A DNA stretch of 44,854 nt from Leptolyngbya sp. Heron Island J. GTDB lineage: Bacteria > Cyanobacteriota > Cyanobacteriia > Phormidesmidales > Phormidesmidaceae. Shown piece by piece: positions 9,187-17,696 of the stretch (position 1 is its first letter; each line of letters begins with the position of its first letter). The stretch spans positions 1 through 44,854 of the forward strand of contig NZ_AWNH01000092.1 in assembly GCF_000482245.1 (NCBI RefSeq). Reading direction: 5' to 3'. The notes under the pieces were generated by a model, which was not told the origin of the DNA, searched no databases, and saw only the letters and a program-made list of their open reading frames with translations. The position numbers and the translations under genes were made by a program.

Positions 9187-10236
9187 GTGAAATTCCAAGA
9201 TTTAGTTTCCTTTCTTTGTCTGGTGATTGCCCTCGTTATCCTGTGGCAGTTTCGCCAGATATTATTACTAATCTTTACGGCGGTTGTACTAGCGATTGTC
9301 CTGAACAGTCTAGTCAGACCTCTGGTGAGGAAGTTGAGCATTCCCAGAAGTTTGGCCGTGCTGATGGTGCTCGGACTGATGGTACTGGGTGGCACTTTGT
9401 TGATGGTTCTGGTTGTTCCTCAATTTGTTAATCAATTTGAGCAATTACTCCAAACTGTTCCTGAAGGCTTTGAAGAGTTGGGGATTTGGATTGAGACCCT
9501 TAGGGAAAATTTTCCAGACTGGCTGCCAAATCAAGAGCTGGAAATACCTGATGTTTCGAATCAGATTCAGCAAGTTATCGCGTTTGCACTTGCCTTTTTC
9601 TCTAATTCCTTTGTAATTCTCTTGCGGCTAATATTTGTCATTGCACTCACAGTGATGATGTTGGCTGAACCATTGTCCTACCGCAGGTTAGCCTTACGAT
9701 TGTTTCCCTCCTTTTACAGACGACGAGCCGATGAAATTCTGGCAAGATGTGAAATTGTCCTACTCTGCTGGGTCGGTGGCGTATCCCTTAATTCGTTGTT
9801 CGTAGCGAGCCTATGCGGTCTTGGACTTTTTGTTTTAAAGATAGAATTTACCTTTACCCATGCGATTTTAGCTGGCATTTTTAACTTTGTGCCTAATATT
9901 GGACCGCTGCTGAGTGTCGTGTTTCCTCTATCGGTTGCCCTGCTCGATTCCGTTGGTAAAGCCGTTGCAGTAATTATTCTCTACGTTATTGTTCAGAATT
10001 TAGAAAGCTATTGGTTTAGCCCTGTGGTAATGATGCAGCAGGTTTCACTTTTACCTGCAGCCACTTTAATTGCTCAAATCTTCTTTGCCACCTTCTTTGG
10101 TCTGCTGGGGCTAATTTTGGCCCTTCCCCTGGCAGTGGTGACAAAAACTTGGCTAGAAGAAGCCTGGATTAAAGATATTTTGGACAAATCTGAGCATAAA
10201 ACTAGAAGTGATGCTGATGCGAAGCATGGAGATTAG
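9187..10236 (+). CDS. AI-2E family transporter (UPF0118 permease)
   Basis: Inner-membrane protein (349 aa) of the PF01594 family. It has the expected pattern: two N-terminal membrane hairpins, an amphipathic stretch (residues 75-125, QFVNQFEQLLQTVPEG) and a C-terminal multi-helix block with the conserved FNFVPNIGPLLSVVFPL. Members export small solutes or exchange cations; the autoinducer role applies only to some. It begins with GTG at 9187. A fossil of a second copy's tail lies at 2941-3021. Probably the last gene of the 7769-10236 operon. Confidence 0.85.
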   Translation: MKFQDLVSFLCLVIALVILWQFRQILLLIFTAVVLAIVLNSLVRPLVRKLSIPRSLAVLMVLGLMVLGGTLLMVLVVPQFVNQFEQLLQTVPEGFEELGIWIETLRENFPDWLPNQELEIPDVSNQIQQVIAFALAFFSNSFVILLRLIFVIALTVMMLAEPLSYRRLALRLFPSFYRRRADEILARCEIVLLCWVGGVSLNSLFVASLCGLGLFVLKIEFTFTHAILAGIFNFVPNIGPLLSVVFPLSVALLDSVGKAVAVIILYVIVQNLESYWFSPVVMMQQVSLLPAATLIAQIFFATFFGLLGLILALPLAVVTKTWLEEAWIKDILDKSEHKTRSDADAKHGD

Positions 10237-10515
10237 AATAGAGCACATGGGTGAGCCATAATTACATTAGATTCCCATGACTAAAGTTCTGCTGAATGAA
10301 CGCTGGCAATATGGAGCGATCGCAATATTATCTTAGGGCATACTACAAACGCCGCAAAGTCAAACATATCGAGAAATTCCATTGGCTGTATTGACTTCTC
10401 CAAAAACACTCCTCTCACATTGTCTGCTCCATCGAATTTTATCTTTATAACTTCCTCATAAGCCATCTTTAGCATGTAAGCATAGCTGGCGAAATATGCT
10501 GTGGAGAAGTATTTC

Positions 10516-11610
10516 ATGTTATGTCGACGGCAGTTTACCCAATTATCAGCAGCAGCAATGGCCAGTTCCGTTGTGGCATCGTCTTGCTCTACAGATAACA
10601 ACAGCTATGGGGATGCTGTTAGCCAGATCTGGCGGCATACTAACATCCCTCCAGCCAATGAAATGGCATTACAGCGCGAACTAGTGCGCTATGCCACCCT
10701 TGCAGCTTCCGGTCACAATACTCAATGTTGGAAATTTCAACTTGAGGACCGGCTGATCTCAATCCTGCCAGACTTAGAACGACGCACTCCGGTCGTTGAT
10801 CCAGACGATCATCATTTGTATGCCAGCCTTGGTTGTGCTACAGAGAATCTTGTGCAAGCGGCCAAGGCCAATGGATTAGAAAGCACTGTTGATCTAGGTG
10901 CAGGTGAATCAATCAAGATTCACCTGGAACCGGCCCAGGCGGTCTCCTCTCCTCTCTTTGAAGCCATTCCCAATCGTCAATCGACTCGCACAGACTATGA
11001 CGGTCAACCACTGAGCAATGAGGAACTAAAGCAGCTAGAACAAACTGCTACTGGAACGGGTGTCAATCTCATGCTGCTGACCGATAAACAAGCGATGGAG
11101 AAGGTTTTAGCGTACGTGATTGAGGGCAATACTCTACAAATTAACGATCCTGCATTTGTGAAAGAGCTAAAAACCTGGGTGCGATTTAACGAGAAAGAAG
11201 CTGTGTGCAAAGGCGATGGACTTTTCACCAAAAGCTCTGGGAATCCCACCCTGCCTCAATGGTTAGGCAATCGGCTTTTTGGCATGCTTCTTTCTGCGGA
11301 AAGTGAAAATGAGAAATATACCCATCAACTTCGTAGTTCAGCTGGGATTGCTATCTTTGTCTCTGATCAAGAGACTCAAGCCCACTGGATAGAAGCAGGG
11401 CGCTGCTATCAGCGTTTTGCCTTGCAGGCAGAAGCTTTAGATATTCGTACTGCTTTCTTAAATCAGCCTGTTGAAGTAGCGTCCCTACGCCCTCAGTTTG
11501 CCACCTCCCTCGGAATTAGTGATTACCGGCCTGATTTAGTGGTGCGGTTTGGTCGTGGCCCTAAGATGCCGCGTTCTCTACGACGTCCGGTTGGGGCTGT
11601 AATTGTTTGA
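10516..11610 (+). CDS. Exported nitroreductase-like (Acg family) FMN oxidoreductase
   Basis: About 364 aa, similar to the Acg-type nitroreductase-like proteins that bind FMN. Readable family parts are ATLAASGHNTQCWKF near residue 60, an NRQSTRTDYDG segment near 155, and the C-terminal YRPDLVVRFGRG. The N-terminus has a twin-arginine signature (CRRQFTQ) followed by an Ala/Ser-rich hydrophobic stretch and a Cys (ASSCS). This suggests Tat export of a folded flavoprotein and possibly lipid anchoring, although the lipobox is weak. I prefer the ATG at 10516, which puts RR at positions 4-5; a GTG at 10501 is the alternative. Substrate unknown. Confidence 0.75.
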   Translation: MLCRRQFTQLSAAAMASSVVASSCSTDNNSYGDAVSQIWRHTNIPPANEMALQRELVRYATLAASGHNTQCWKFQLEDRLISILPDLERRTPVVDPDDHHLYASLGCATENLVQAAKANGLESTVDLGAGESIKIHLEPAQAVSSPLFEAIPNRQSTRTDYDGQPLSNEELKQLEQTATGTGVNLMLLTDKQAMEKVLAYVIEGNTLQINDPAFVKELKTWVRFNEKEAVCKGDGLFTKSSGNPTLPQWLGNRLFGMLLSAESENEKYTHQLRSSAGIAIFVSDQETQAHWIEAGRCYQRFALQAEALDIRTAFLNQPVEVASLRPQFATSLGISDYRPDLVVRFGRGPKMPRSLRRPVGAVIV

Positions 11611-11638
11611 GTTCATTGAGAAAACTGGAGGCAGCATT

Positions 11639-11773
11639 ATGGATCGCCAATCTACTGCAAAGACTTCCAAAGTTAAGGCAACCTCGTTTATCTGGGAGTA
11701 TGCTACTGGCATGTTAGCTATTTGTATTCCCTGAGTTGTTATGACCAAAAGTAGAATGTCGGACTCGTTGTGA
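11639..11773 (+). pseudogene. Truncated copy of the small membrane protein gene at 25713
   Basis: Starts with ATG after a strong GGAGG ribosome site and encodes 31 residues (SKVKATSFIWEYATGMLAIC...) before a TGA at 11732. In frame after the stop, similarity to the paralogue (LVAITESGILLPFL) fades over 12 codons to a second stop. Positions 11669-11732 match 25743-25806 at 62 of 64 bases. The stop codon replaces a Leu codon (TTA to TGA). Only the first membrane helix could be made. Confidence 0.7.
11669..11732 (+). repeat. Direct repeat, copy 1 (partner 25743-25806)
   Basis: 64 bases identical to 25743-25806 except at two positions, in the same orientation and 14 kb apart. It covers the start of a small membrane protein gene. 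Confidence 0.85.
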
Positions 11774-11783
11774 ACTTGACTAG

Positions 11784-12239
11784 CTATTTCACAGAAACTA
11801 ATTCCGTATGTCCAAAGCCTTTTGCGTAGTTGAGCACCGAAATTACCTGGGGTGTGATCTCAACAAAGGCAGCTTTGCTCATGTCTTCAGTAGCCGTTAC
11901 CCACTCATGCATCTGAGGAAATTTTGCTTCAAGACAGGTAGCTGCTTTTGCAATCTCATCTGGTTCAGATAAAACTGCTGCTGTACCCCCCATGGAAAGT
12001 CCCTTGATTTGCTCCCAGTCTTCACACTCGCGATCAACTGTCAGAGAGATCTTATTGCAACGTTGGATATTGTGCACTTTCTGGCATGCGTGCCCAGTCA
12101 TGAAATAGAGATTGAAACCATCATTAGCGTAAGCAACTGTAGTTGCTTGGGGATACCCATCTTCTCGAACCGTTGCTAATGATAAGAAATAGTGGCTTGC
12201 CAAAATATCTAGAATGAACTGTTCAGTCTGTTTATCCAT
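11784..12239 (-). CDS. Pyridoxamine 5'-phosphate oxidase family protein
   Basis: Small split-barrel flavin-binding protein (151 aa, cytosolic, probably a dimer). The start FILDILASHYFLSLATVRED, then GYPQATTVAYAND, then FYFMTGHACQKVHNIQR-like strands follow the PNPOx-like pattern for FMN or F420/heme-type cofactors. The ATG at 12239 has AAAGGA about 9 bases upstream. It is too short and lacks the C-terminal domain of true PdxH, so vitamin B6 synthesis is unlikely. A general flavin reductase or stress role is an inference. It lies among redox genes but is transcribed against them. Confidence 0.8.
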   Translation of the reverse strand: MDKQTEQFILDILASHYFLSLATVREDGYPQATTVAYANDGFNLYFMTGHACQKVHNIQRCNKISLTVDRECEDWEQIKGLSMGGTAAVLSEPDEIAKAATCLEAKFPQMHEWVTATEDMSKAAFVEITPQVISVLNYAKGFGHTELVSVK

Positions 12240-12545
12240 GGTTGTTGTTCCTTTAAGTCACTGCTAACCACACTTAGCCTAAACAAAAAACATGACGAAT
12301 CTATGAGGATAGTTGTTCTTAATACTTCAAGCCTCCGACTGCTTCACAAGTTCCTCAAGTTCTTTTTCTAATCTTAAGCGGGAGGCTCGTTCTGATCAGA
12401 GATTACATGGCCTTTAAAGACACTCGATTGTCAAACAATTGATATTTTTGGAGCCAAGCTTGGTGCTTTCTCAAGGGGTGATCAGTTAACCACTGAAGAC
12501 TTTGAAATGCTAGTCATAGCTGAGACGTGAATTTGGAGAAATCCT
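12240..12545. other. Divergent intergenic region, PNPOx-like / MDR pair
   Basis: 306 bases holding both promoters. On the minus strand 12335-12405 reads as a short Glu/Lys/Leu-rich coil (SRLRLEKELEELVKQSEA, stop) with a stop just before it. This could be the tail of a lost gene but is too short to name. Confidence 0.3.
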
Positions 12546-13511
12546 ATGAAAGCGATTGTATATACCAAGTATGGCTCGCCGGATGTTCTGCAGTTAAAAG
12601 AGGTTCAAAAACCGACTCCCAAAGACGACGAAGTCCTGGTTAAAATCCATGCGGCGGCCGCCAATCCATTGGATTGGCATTTTATGAGAGCCTCACCGTT
12701 TATTATCCGTTCTATCTCCGGGCTGCTAAAACCAAACCCCCAAAATAGGATGCTCGGAGCAGATATTGCCGGGCAGGTTGAAGCGGTTGGCCCAAACGTT
12801 AAGCAGTTTAAGGTAGGCGATCAGGTGTACGGAGAGATCTCCAGGGGAGGCTTTGCTGAGTATGGGGGTGTGACTGAAGATAAATTAGTGCTGAAACCGG
12901 CCAAACTATCTTTTGAGCAAGTAGCTGCCGTCCCGGTTGCAGGCCTTACCGCTTTGCAGTGTTTGCGCGATCAGGGGCAGATCCAGCCAGGACAAAAGGT
13001 TTTGATCAATGGTGCATCGGGTGGTGTAGGCACGTTTGCCGTACAGATTGCTAAGTATTTTGAGGCAGTTGTGACCGGGGTGTGTAGCACACAGAATGTG
13101 GACATGGTGCGATCGCTTGGTGCAGGCCAGGTCATTGACTACACCCGTGAAGATTTTACCCAAAGCGGGCAGCTGTATGATCTGATTTTAGATAATGTCG
13201 GCAATCGTTCGATTTCAGATATTAAGCGTATAGTGAGCCCTAATGGCACCTATCTCTTAAATGCCTATGCTCCAGCTTTGATGTTGCAATTGATGCTGCA
13301 ACCAGGGAAATCAAAGGCTGGAGGGCAGACAATACGCAACACGGATATTACCAAAGCAAACCAGAGTGACCTGGAGTTTTTGACAGCGCTGCTTGCAGCC
13401 GACAAGGTTGTACCTGTTATCGATAGAGTTTACCCCTTAAGTGAGGTTGCAGACGCCATCAGGTATTTAGAAACAGGGCATGCCCGAGGAAAAGTTGTCA
13501 TAGCTTTGTAA
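12546..13511 (+). CDS. Zinc-independent MDR oxidoreductase (quinone reductase-like), copy 1
   Basis: NAD(P)H-dependent medium-chain dehydrogenase/reductase (321 aa, cytosolic). It has a GroES-like N-domain (residues 1-125, ending GGFAEYGGV) and a Rossmann domain whose nucleotide loop reads INGASGGVGTFAVQIAKYF (about 150-170), followed by GAGQVIDYTREDF. The cysteine-rich structural zinc lobe and catalytic zinc ligands of true alcohol dehydrogenases are absent, as in quinone oxidoreductases. A good GGAGAAA ribosome site precedes the ATG. The paralogue follows after 16 bases, so the two form one transcription unit. Substrate not predictable. Confidence 0.9.
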   Translation: MKAIVYTKYGSPDVLQLKEVQKPTPKDDEVLVKIHAAAANPLDWHFMRASPFIIRSISGLLKPNPQNRMLGADIAGQVEAVGPNVKQFKVGDQVYGEISRGGFAEYGGVTEDKLVLKPAKLSFEQVAAVPVAGLTALQCLRDQGQIQPGQKVLINGASGGVGTFAVQIAKYFEAVVTGVCSTQNVDMVRSLGAGQVIDYTREDFTQSGQLYDLILDNVGNRSISDIKRIVSPNGTYLLNAYAPALMLQLMLQPGKSKAGGQTIRNTDITKANQSDLEFLTALLAADKVVPVIDRVYPLSEVADAIRYLETGHARGKVVIAL

Positions 13512-13527
13512 GCTTGGAGCCGTTTGC

Positions 13528-14514
13528 ATGAAAGCGATTGTATACACTCAATATGGATCACCGGATGTGCTCCGGCTAAAGGATGTAGAGAAGCCCACTC
13601 CCAGGGATGATGAAGTGCTGATTAGAGTTCGTGCGACGACAGTCAATCGAACAGACTGTGCAACCATTCGAGCAAAACCATTTTTTATGAGAATGGTTAC
13701 TGGACTCTTCAAGCCCAAAAAACAAATTCCCGGAACTGAATTTGCTGGGGATATTGAAGCGGTTGGCAAAGGTGTCTCGTCTCTAAAAATAGGCGATAAA
13801 GTTTTTGGGTTTGATGACCAGGGGGCAGGCTCCCATGCCCAATATATGACCATCAAAGAAGATAAAGTCGTAATAATGCCTGACAAGATATCCTATGGGC
13901 AGGCGGCAGCCAGTTCTGAAGGCGCGCACTATGCTTATAACTTTATCAATAAGGTAGATCTTAAGGCAGGACAACATGTCCTCGTGAATGGAGCCACAGG
14001 TGCAATTGGTTCGGCTACCGTTCAACTGCTCAAAGATTTTGATGTGACTATTACTGCGGTGTGCGCCACGAAAAATATTGAGTTAGTAAAATCGCTAGGG
14101 GCCAATAAAGTCATCAATTACACAAAAGATGATTTCACCAAGGATGAACAAAACTATGACTTTGTTTTTGATATGGTTGGCAAAAGTTCATTTTTTAAGT
14201 GCAAACATATCCTCAAACCAGGAGGGGTTTATCTTTCTTCAGACTTAGGCTATATGTGGCAAAATCTTTTCTTGCCGCTGATAACGCCTCTGCTCCAACC
14301 TCTGATTAGCCACAAAAAAGCTGTATTTCCAACACCTACAGATATCAGAGGAAGTTTAGGATTAATCAAACGTCTTATTGAGCAAAATAAATTCAAAGCA
14401 GTGATTGATAGAGAATTTCCGCTAGAACACATCGTCGAGGCCTATAAGTATGTTGAGAAAGGACACAAAATAGGAAATGTCATTATAACGGTAGAGCATA
14501 ACGACAAGATCTAA
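13528..14514 (+). CDS. Zinc-independent MDR oxidoreductase (quinone reductase-like), copy 2
   Basis: Paralogue (328 aa) of the gene just upstream. Both begin MKAIVYT.YGSPDVL.LK and share the same order of domains. The nucleotide-binding loop is VNGATGAIGSATVQLL with GANKVINYTKDDF after it. Position 2 of the glycine motif differs from copy 1 (AIGS versus GVGT), so cofactor or substrate preference may have diverged. Codon use is more AT-rich and lysine-rich than in copy 1, which argues against a very recent local duplication. It could be an older duplication or the arrival of a relative. Likely co-transcribed with copy 1, ending at the hairpin at 14525. Confidence 0.88.
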   Translation: MKAIVYTQYGSPDVLRLKDVEKPTPRDDEVLIRVRATTVNRTDCATIRAKPFFMRMVTGLFKPKKQIPGTEFAGDIEAVGKGVSSLKIGDKVFGFDDQGAGSHAQYMTIKEDKVVIMPDKISYGQAAASSEGAHYAYNFINKVDLKAGQHVLVNGATGAIGSATVQLLKDFDVTITAVCATKNIELVKSLGANKVINYTKDDFTKDEQNYDFVFDMVGKSSFFKCKHILKPGGVYLSSDLGYMWQNLFLPLITPLLQPLISHKKAVFPTPTDIRGSLGLIKRLIEQNKFKAVIDREFPLEHIVEAYKYVEKGHKIGNVIITVEHNDKI

Positions 14515-14524
14515 CCAGTCGTTT

Positions 14525-14569
14525 GACCCTCTAGGATGGTCGCCGCTAATGTGCCTATCCTAGAGGGTC
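14525..14569 (+). terminator. Strong hairpin after the MDR pair
   Basis: A perfect 13-bp inverted repeat (GACCCTCTAGGAT at 14525-14537 and its complement at 14557-14569) with a 19-base loop lies 11 bases after the stop of MDR copy 2. No T run follows, so it may be a factor-assisted terminator or an mRNA 3' stabiliser rather than a simple intrinsic terminator. Confidence 0.5.
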
Positions 14570-14625
14570 TGGAGAAACGCACCATGTCAGGTGGTCACTT
14601 CGCCCCAGCTTAATTCGACCATGCC

Positions 14626-14724
14626 GGTGTTCGAAGAGTATTCAGGGAATACAGCTCAGCAGCTGGTTTGTGTCTATGTCCTAATTCGGTAGCAAGACAC
14701 ATGACATAATACTCTTCGAACACC
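14626..14724. repeat. 99-bp palindromic element with 17-bp perfect arms
   Basis: The arms GGTGTTCGAAGAGTATT (14626-14642) and the exact reverse complement (14708-14724) enclose 65 bases. The interior has further small dyads (TGTGTCT against AGACACA near 14670 and 14695; TATGTC against GACATA). It lies between convergent transcription units (MDR pair and the minus-strand kinase). It could be a bidirectional terminator, a protein site or a MITE-like element with no gene. Confidence 0.6.
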
Positions 14725-14769
14725 CTGTAGTGGCAGTAGCTATTACCCTGGCTAAGAAGCTATCGCTGA

Positions 14770-17010
14770 CTAATCTGGCTCTCGAGCAGTGACATTTAAT
14801 CTGTAGCTTCCCGACTGATCAGTGCTTACTCTATTGTAAGAGGCTGCATAGATTGTGTACTCACCAGTTTTTCTGAGGCGGCGGGTGATCAGGGAATTAT
14901 GATTATCTAAACTATCATCATCAAAAGTGACTCTACGCATATCTGGATCAAAGAGAATCAGATATGTATCAAAGTCATCACTCTCCATTGTGATTTTTAC
15001 CCGTTGATCTCTATAACCTTGGAAAGTATGTTTCGCGTAAGATCTACCAGCTCCTCTATGCCTAATTACAGGTGAGTTGCCAGACAGACTTCCTGCTAAA
15101 CCAGATAATGGAGTCTCACACTCTCTGACCTGCTGTTCCAATCTTCCTCCTAGTGTTCTCCAGGCTTCTGAGTAGGGACTGTTTTTGAGTGTTTCAACAT
15201 AGCCCCTGGCCGTTCGACACCGACCATTTCCAAGTGCATTTCTAGCACTTTCTTCAGCACGATTCATCTCATTTTCATGCTGCTTGTACACTGGGATCAA
15301 TTCTTCAGCCTCTTCATAGGCAGAAACTTCTTCAGGAATTAGACTGAGCATTCTTAATCCTTCTTCTGCTCCTGGAGTATTTTTAGCATTGGAGTAAATT
15401 TGTTTACCCATTTGTAACATTTCATCCCCCCATCGCTCCAATTGCTCCACTATCTTGGGATAAGCAGATGTATCCTCAGGAACAGCGTTGAGAATACGAA
15501 TAGCTTCGTATAGCTTCCCACTATTGATCTCCTGCTTAAATTCACTAAAGTACTTGTTTGATACTTTCACAATTTCTTCGGACCAGTTGTCTATTTTCTG
15601 ACGAGCTTCCTCAAGAATGGCTGCATCTACTGACTGGCCTGCAACTTGCATGCCAACAATTCCTTGAGCGGTCTCAATGGCCTTTACATATTGAGTGGGA
15701 GGGTCAGCAAACTGTTGGGCCTTACCCAGCAGGCATCTAGCTTCAAGATTCAATGCAGTCAATGCCTGTTCAGAAGACTGTGGTACCGCCAACTGATTTG
15801 ACAGTGTAATACAATCATCAAATAAGCCCTCTTTCAGATAATTTTCCATCTGAATCAGTGTCTGATGCTGCTGTGCAAGCGCTAGTTGTCGGTTGCATTC
15901 AGCACCGAGGGTTGACGCAGCGATCGCATAGTCAGAAGATGGTGGCCCAGGAAATTGATTTGACAACGCAATACAATCATCAAATGCTTGCTGTGCAGAA
16001 TGATTTTCCATTTTCTCAAGCACATCCCGCTGTTCTGCAAGTGCGAATTGATGCCTGGCTACCACAAACCCACCAACGCTAATACCAGCTATGACAGGAA
16101 TCAACACTAACATCCATAGCCGTTTAGCAAGAGGTGCTCGGATTTTATCCGTCCACCTTTTCGGGACTGTGGGTACTAGAACCGTAGATTCTTTAGGTGC
16201 TTGAGCAATATCGGGTATTTGGTTTAAGGCTTCTAACGTTTGAGCTGCAGACTGATAACGCTCCTTGTAGTCAGAACGCACCATTTTGTTCAAGACAGTG
16301 GCCAGACCATCACTGACACGAATATTTCTAAGACAGGTAATGTTCCCATTAACGTCTTTGGGCAAGTACTGGGGCTCAACCCCCGTGAGCGCTTGCATCG
16401 CTGTAATGCCAAGGGCATAAATATCACTGGCAAAGTGCATTCCAGACGCTTGCTCCGGAGCCATATATCCTGGTGTTCCGGGTACCGAAATAGGTTGGTT
16501 CGGCACTTGAACCAACTTAATGGCATCAAAATCTGTTAAAACAAGCTTTCTATCCTGAGATCGTCGAATAATGCTATTAGGTTTGATATCACCATGGATG
16601 ACCTGATGCTCATGGACAAATTGTAGAATGCCTAATACTTCTTTCAAGAAATTTATGACATCAATCTCTGACCAAGGTAAATGTCCCGGTGCAATTTCAC
16701 CTTTGTCTAAAGATTCTCCCGTAACAAATCCTTGAACCAGATAAAAAGCTCCATGGTCTTCAAAGTAATCAATGAGCTGCGGAATTTGATCATGGGTTCC
16801 CAATATCCCTAATAGTTCTGCTTCTCGCTTAAAGTAGACTCCGACCTGTTTTAGAGAAGCCGGGTCAGAACTGCTAGAAACTATTTTCTTGACTACACAC
16901 TGCGGACGACTGGGACGATGGGTATCTCTAGCAATATAAGTACTAACAGCACCCATAGGACCCAGATTGTGCAGAATTTCGTAGCGATCGCACAATTTGG
17001 AAATTAACAT
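14770..17010 (-). CDS. Membrane Ser/Thr protein kinase with C-terminal PPC-like domain
   Basis: Receptor-type kinase (746 aa from this start). The kinase domain covers about residues 10-275: Lys in CVVKKIV, catalytic Asp141 in HGDIKPN, DFD in LVLTDFDAIKL, and GTPGYMAPE. One membrane helix lies near 298-320 (MLVLIPVIAGISVGGFVVA). It is followed by an exported part with two related units (HSAQQAFDDCIALSNQFPGP and KEGLFDDCITLSNQL), coiled helices, and a C-terminal beta domain (about 640-746, SYAKHTFQGY, DFDTYLILFDP, GSYRLNV) like a bacterial pre-peptidase C-terminal domain. Oddities: HRD reads HGD and DFG reads DFD, while the catalytic K/E/D/N/D are kept. The start is fixed by AAGGAGG ending 6 bases before ATG 17010; an upstream ATG at 17031 would translate through that site. 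Confidence 0.88.
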   Translation of the reverse strand: MLISKLCDRYEILHNLGPMGAVSTYIARDTHRPSRPQCVVKKIVSSSSDPASLKQVGVYFKREAELLGILGTHDQIPQLIDYFEDHGAFYLVQGFVTGESLDKGEIAPGHLPWSEIDVINFLKEVLGILQFVHEHQVIHGDIKPNSIIRRSQDRKLVLTDFDAIKLVQVPNQPISVPGTPGYMAPEQASGMHFASDIYALGITAMQALTGVEPQYLPKDVNGNITCLRNIRVSDGLATVLNKMVRSDYKERYQSAAQTLEALNQIPDIAQAPKESTVLVPTVPKRWTDKIRAPLAKRLWMLVLIPVIAGISVGGFVVARHQFALAEQRDVLEKMENHSAQQAFDDCIALSNQFPGPPSSDYAIAASTLGAECNRQLALAQQHQTLIQMENYLKEGLFDDCITLSNQLAVPQSSEQALTALNLEARCLLGKAQQFADPPTQYVKAIETAQGIVGMQVAGQSVDAAILEEARQKIDNWSEEIVKVSNKYFSEFKQEINSGKLYEAIRILNAVPEDTSAYPKIVEQLERWGDEMLQMGKQIYSNAKNTPGAEEGLRMLSLIPEEVSAYEEAEELIPVYKQHENEMNRAEESARNALGNGRCRTARGYVETLKNSPYSEAWRTLGGRLEQQVRECETPLSGLAGSLSGNSPVIRHRGAGRSYAKHTFQGYRDQRVKITMESDDFDTYLILFDPDMRRVTFDDDSLDNHNSLITRRLRKTGEYTIYAASYNRVSTDQSGSYRLNVTAREPD

Positions 17011-17524
17011 TTGACACCTCCTTAAGAGCATGTCTACCTATCATCAGGATATGAGCATATATGCTGAGAGAATCTATTTCTTATGTGTTATTTAAAAAAA
17101 GTTATCTCTTCTACTTGGCCTGCGATAAGGAGGTATCAATTACTTTTGACCTATACTTCACCCAAAAACACTACCAAGATAATAAGTGTTCATAGCACCT
17201 AATAATTTTAAGAAGTGAACCAGTTTTAAGTTCTAAATTTTGGTACGCATGAGCCCATGGCCTTGGGGCTTTATGTTGAATTAGGCTCACAACTTAAAAC
17301 TTAAAACTTGAAACTTAAAAGTCAAAATTGAGCACTTATTGAACTTTGAGTCTTAAACTGCTCATAACATCCTCATTTTTTGGTTCCAAAATTAAAGAAG
17401 AAGGACTGATAGTCTGAGGGTATACTCCCAATCTAACGATGACTATCCTCTGTGCTCAAGTATCCTGAAAAAGGATAGTTTGCAATCTCTTCGCCTGGGG
17501 TCAGACGAAAATAAGGAGTGCTCA
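17011..17524. other. Non-coding region with a nested hairpin and AT-rich repeats
   Basis: About 510 bases upstream of the Ser/Thr kinase. It holds the kinase promoter region, a nested dyad at 17223-17300 (described separately), AACTTAAA-type short repeats at 17290-17322, and a small hairpin TATCC/GGATA at 17461-17477. No protein-like frame was seen before 17525. Confidence 0.4.
17223..17300. repeat. Nested stem-loop, copy A of a dispersed element (partner 30363-30426)
   Basis: Outer arms GTTTTAAGTT (17223-17232) and AACTTAAAAC (17291-17300) are a perfect 10-bp dyad. Inner arms TGAGCC (17250-17255) and GGCTCA (17284-17289) form a second stem. The right part of the loop (17269-17287) matches 30402-30420 at 18 of 19 bases. 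The stems differ between the two copies while each stays paired. Confidence 0.55.
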
Positions 17525-17696
17525 ATGGCCAACACAGATTTGTCTCCATACCAATTGCGAAGGATGGCTATTGGACGACCGCTGGCGGCAGTGTTCCTCC
17601 TTGGAGTAAGGTTGTTCCTGCCAGCAGGAACAACCCTCTACTGAGAAGCCTAGGTCTTCATGGTGGTCTTATTCATTTGAGTAATGGGGGATAGCC
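17525..17696 (+). pseudogene. Fossil of an ICMT-type methyltransferase N-terminus
   Basis: ATG at 17525 with an AAGGAG site upstream encodes 39 residues ending RLFLPAGTTLY, then TGA. Reading through gives EA, TAG, VFMVVLFI, TGA. This matches the start of isoprenylcysteine carboxyl methyltransferase-like proteins, where PAGT..YW.AWV is conserved. Both stops at the tryptophan positions (TGG to TGA or TAG) are single-base changes. Nothing of the methyltransferase core follows. It is not a copy of the intact ICMT-like gene at 24940, whose N-terminus differs. Confidence 0.5.

Noticed and set aside
10281-10475. Minus-strand frame between the AI-2E permease and nitroreductase genes (65 codons from an ATG at 10475)
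   Set aside because: Composition is protein-like, but no family was recognised, there is no ribosome site and it opposes both neighbours. It may be a fossil.
12335-12405. Minus-strand coiled-coil fragment
   Set aside because: Only about 20 codons, low-complexity Glu/Lys/Leu content, cannot be assigned to a gene.
12546-14514. The MDR pair as zinc alcohol dehydrogenases
   Set aside because: The catalytic zinc ligands and the four-cysteine lobe are missing in both copies, so they are quinone-reductase-like.
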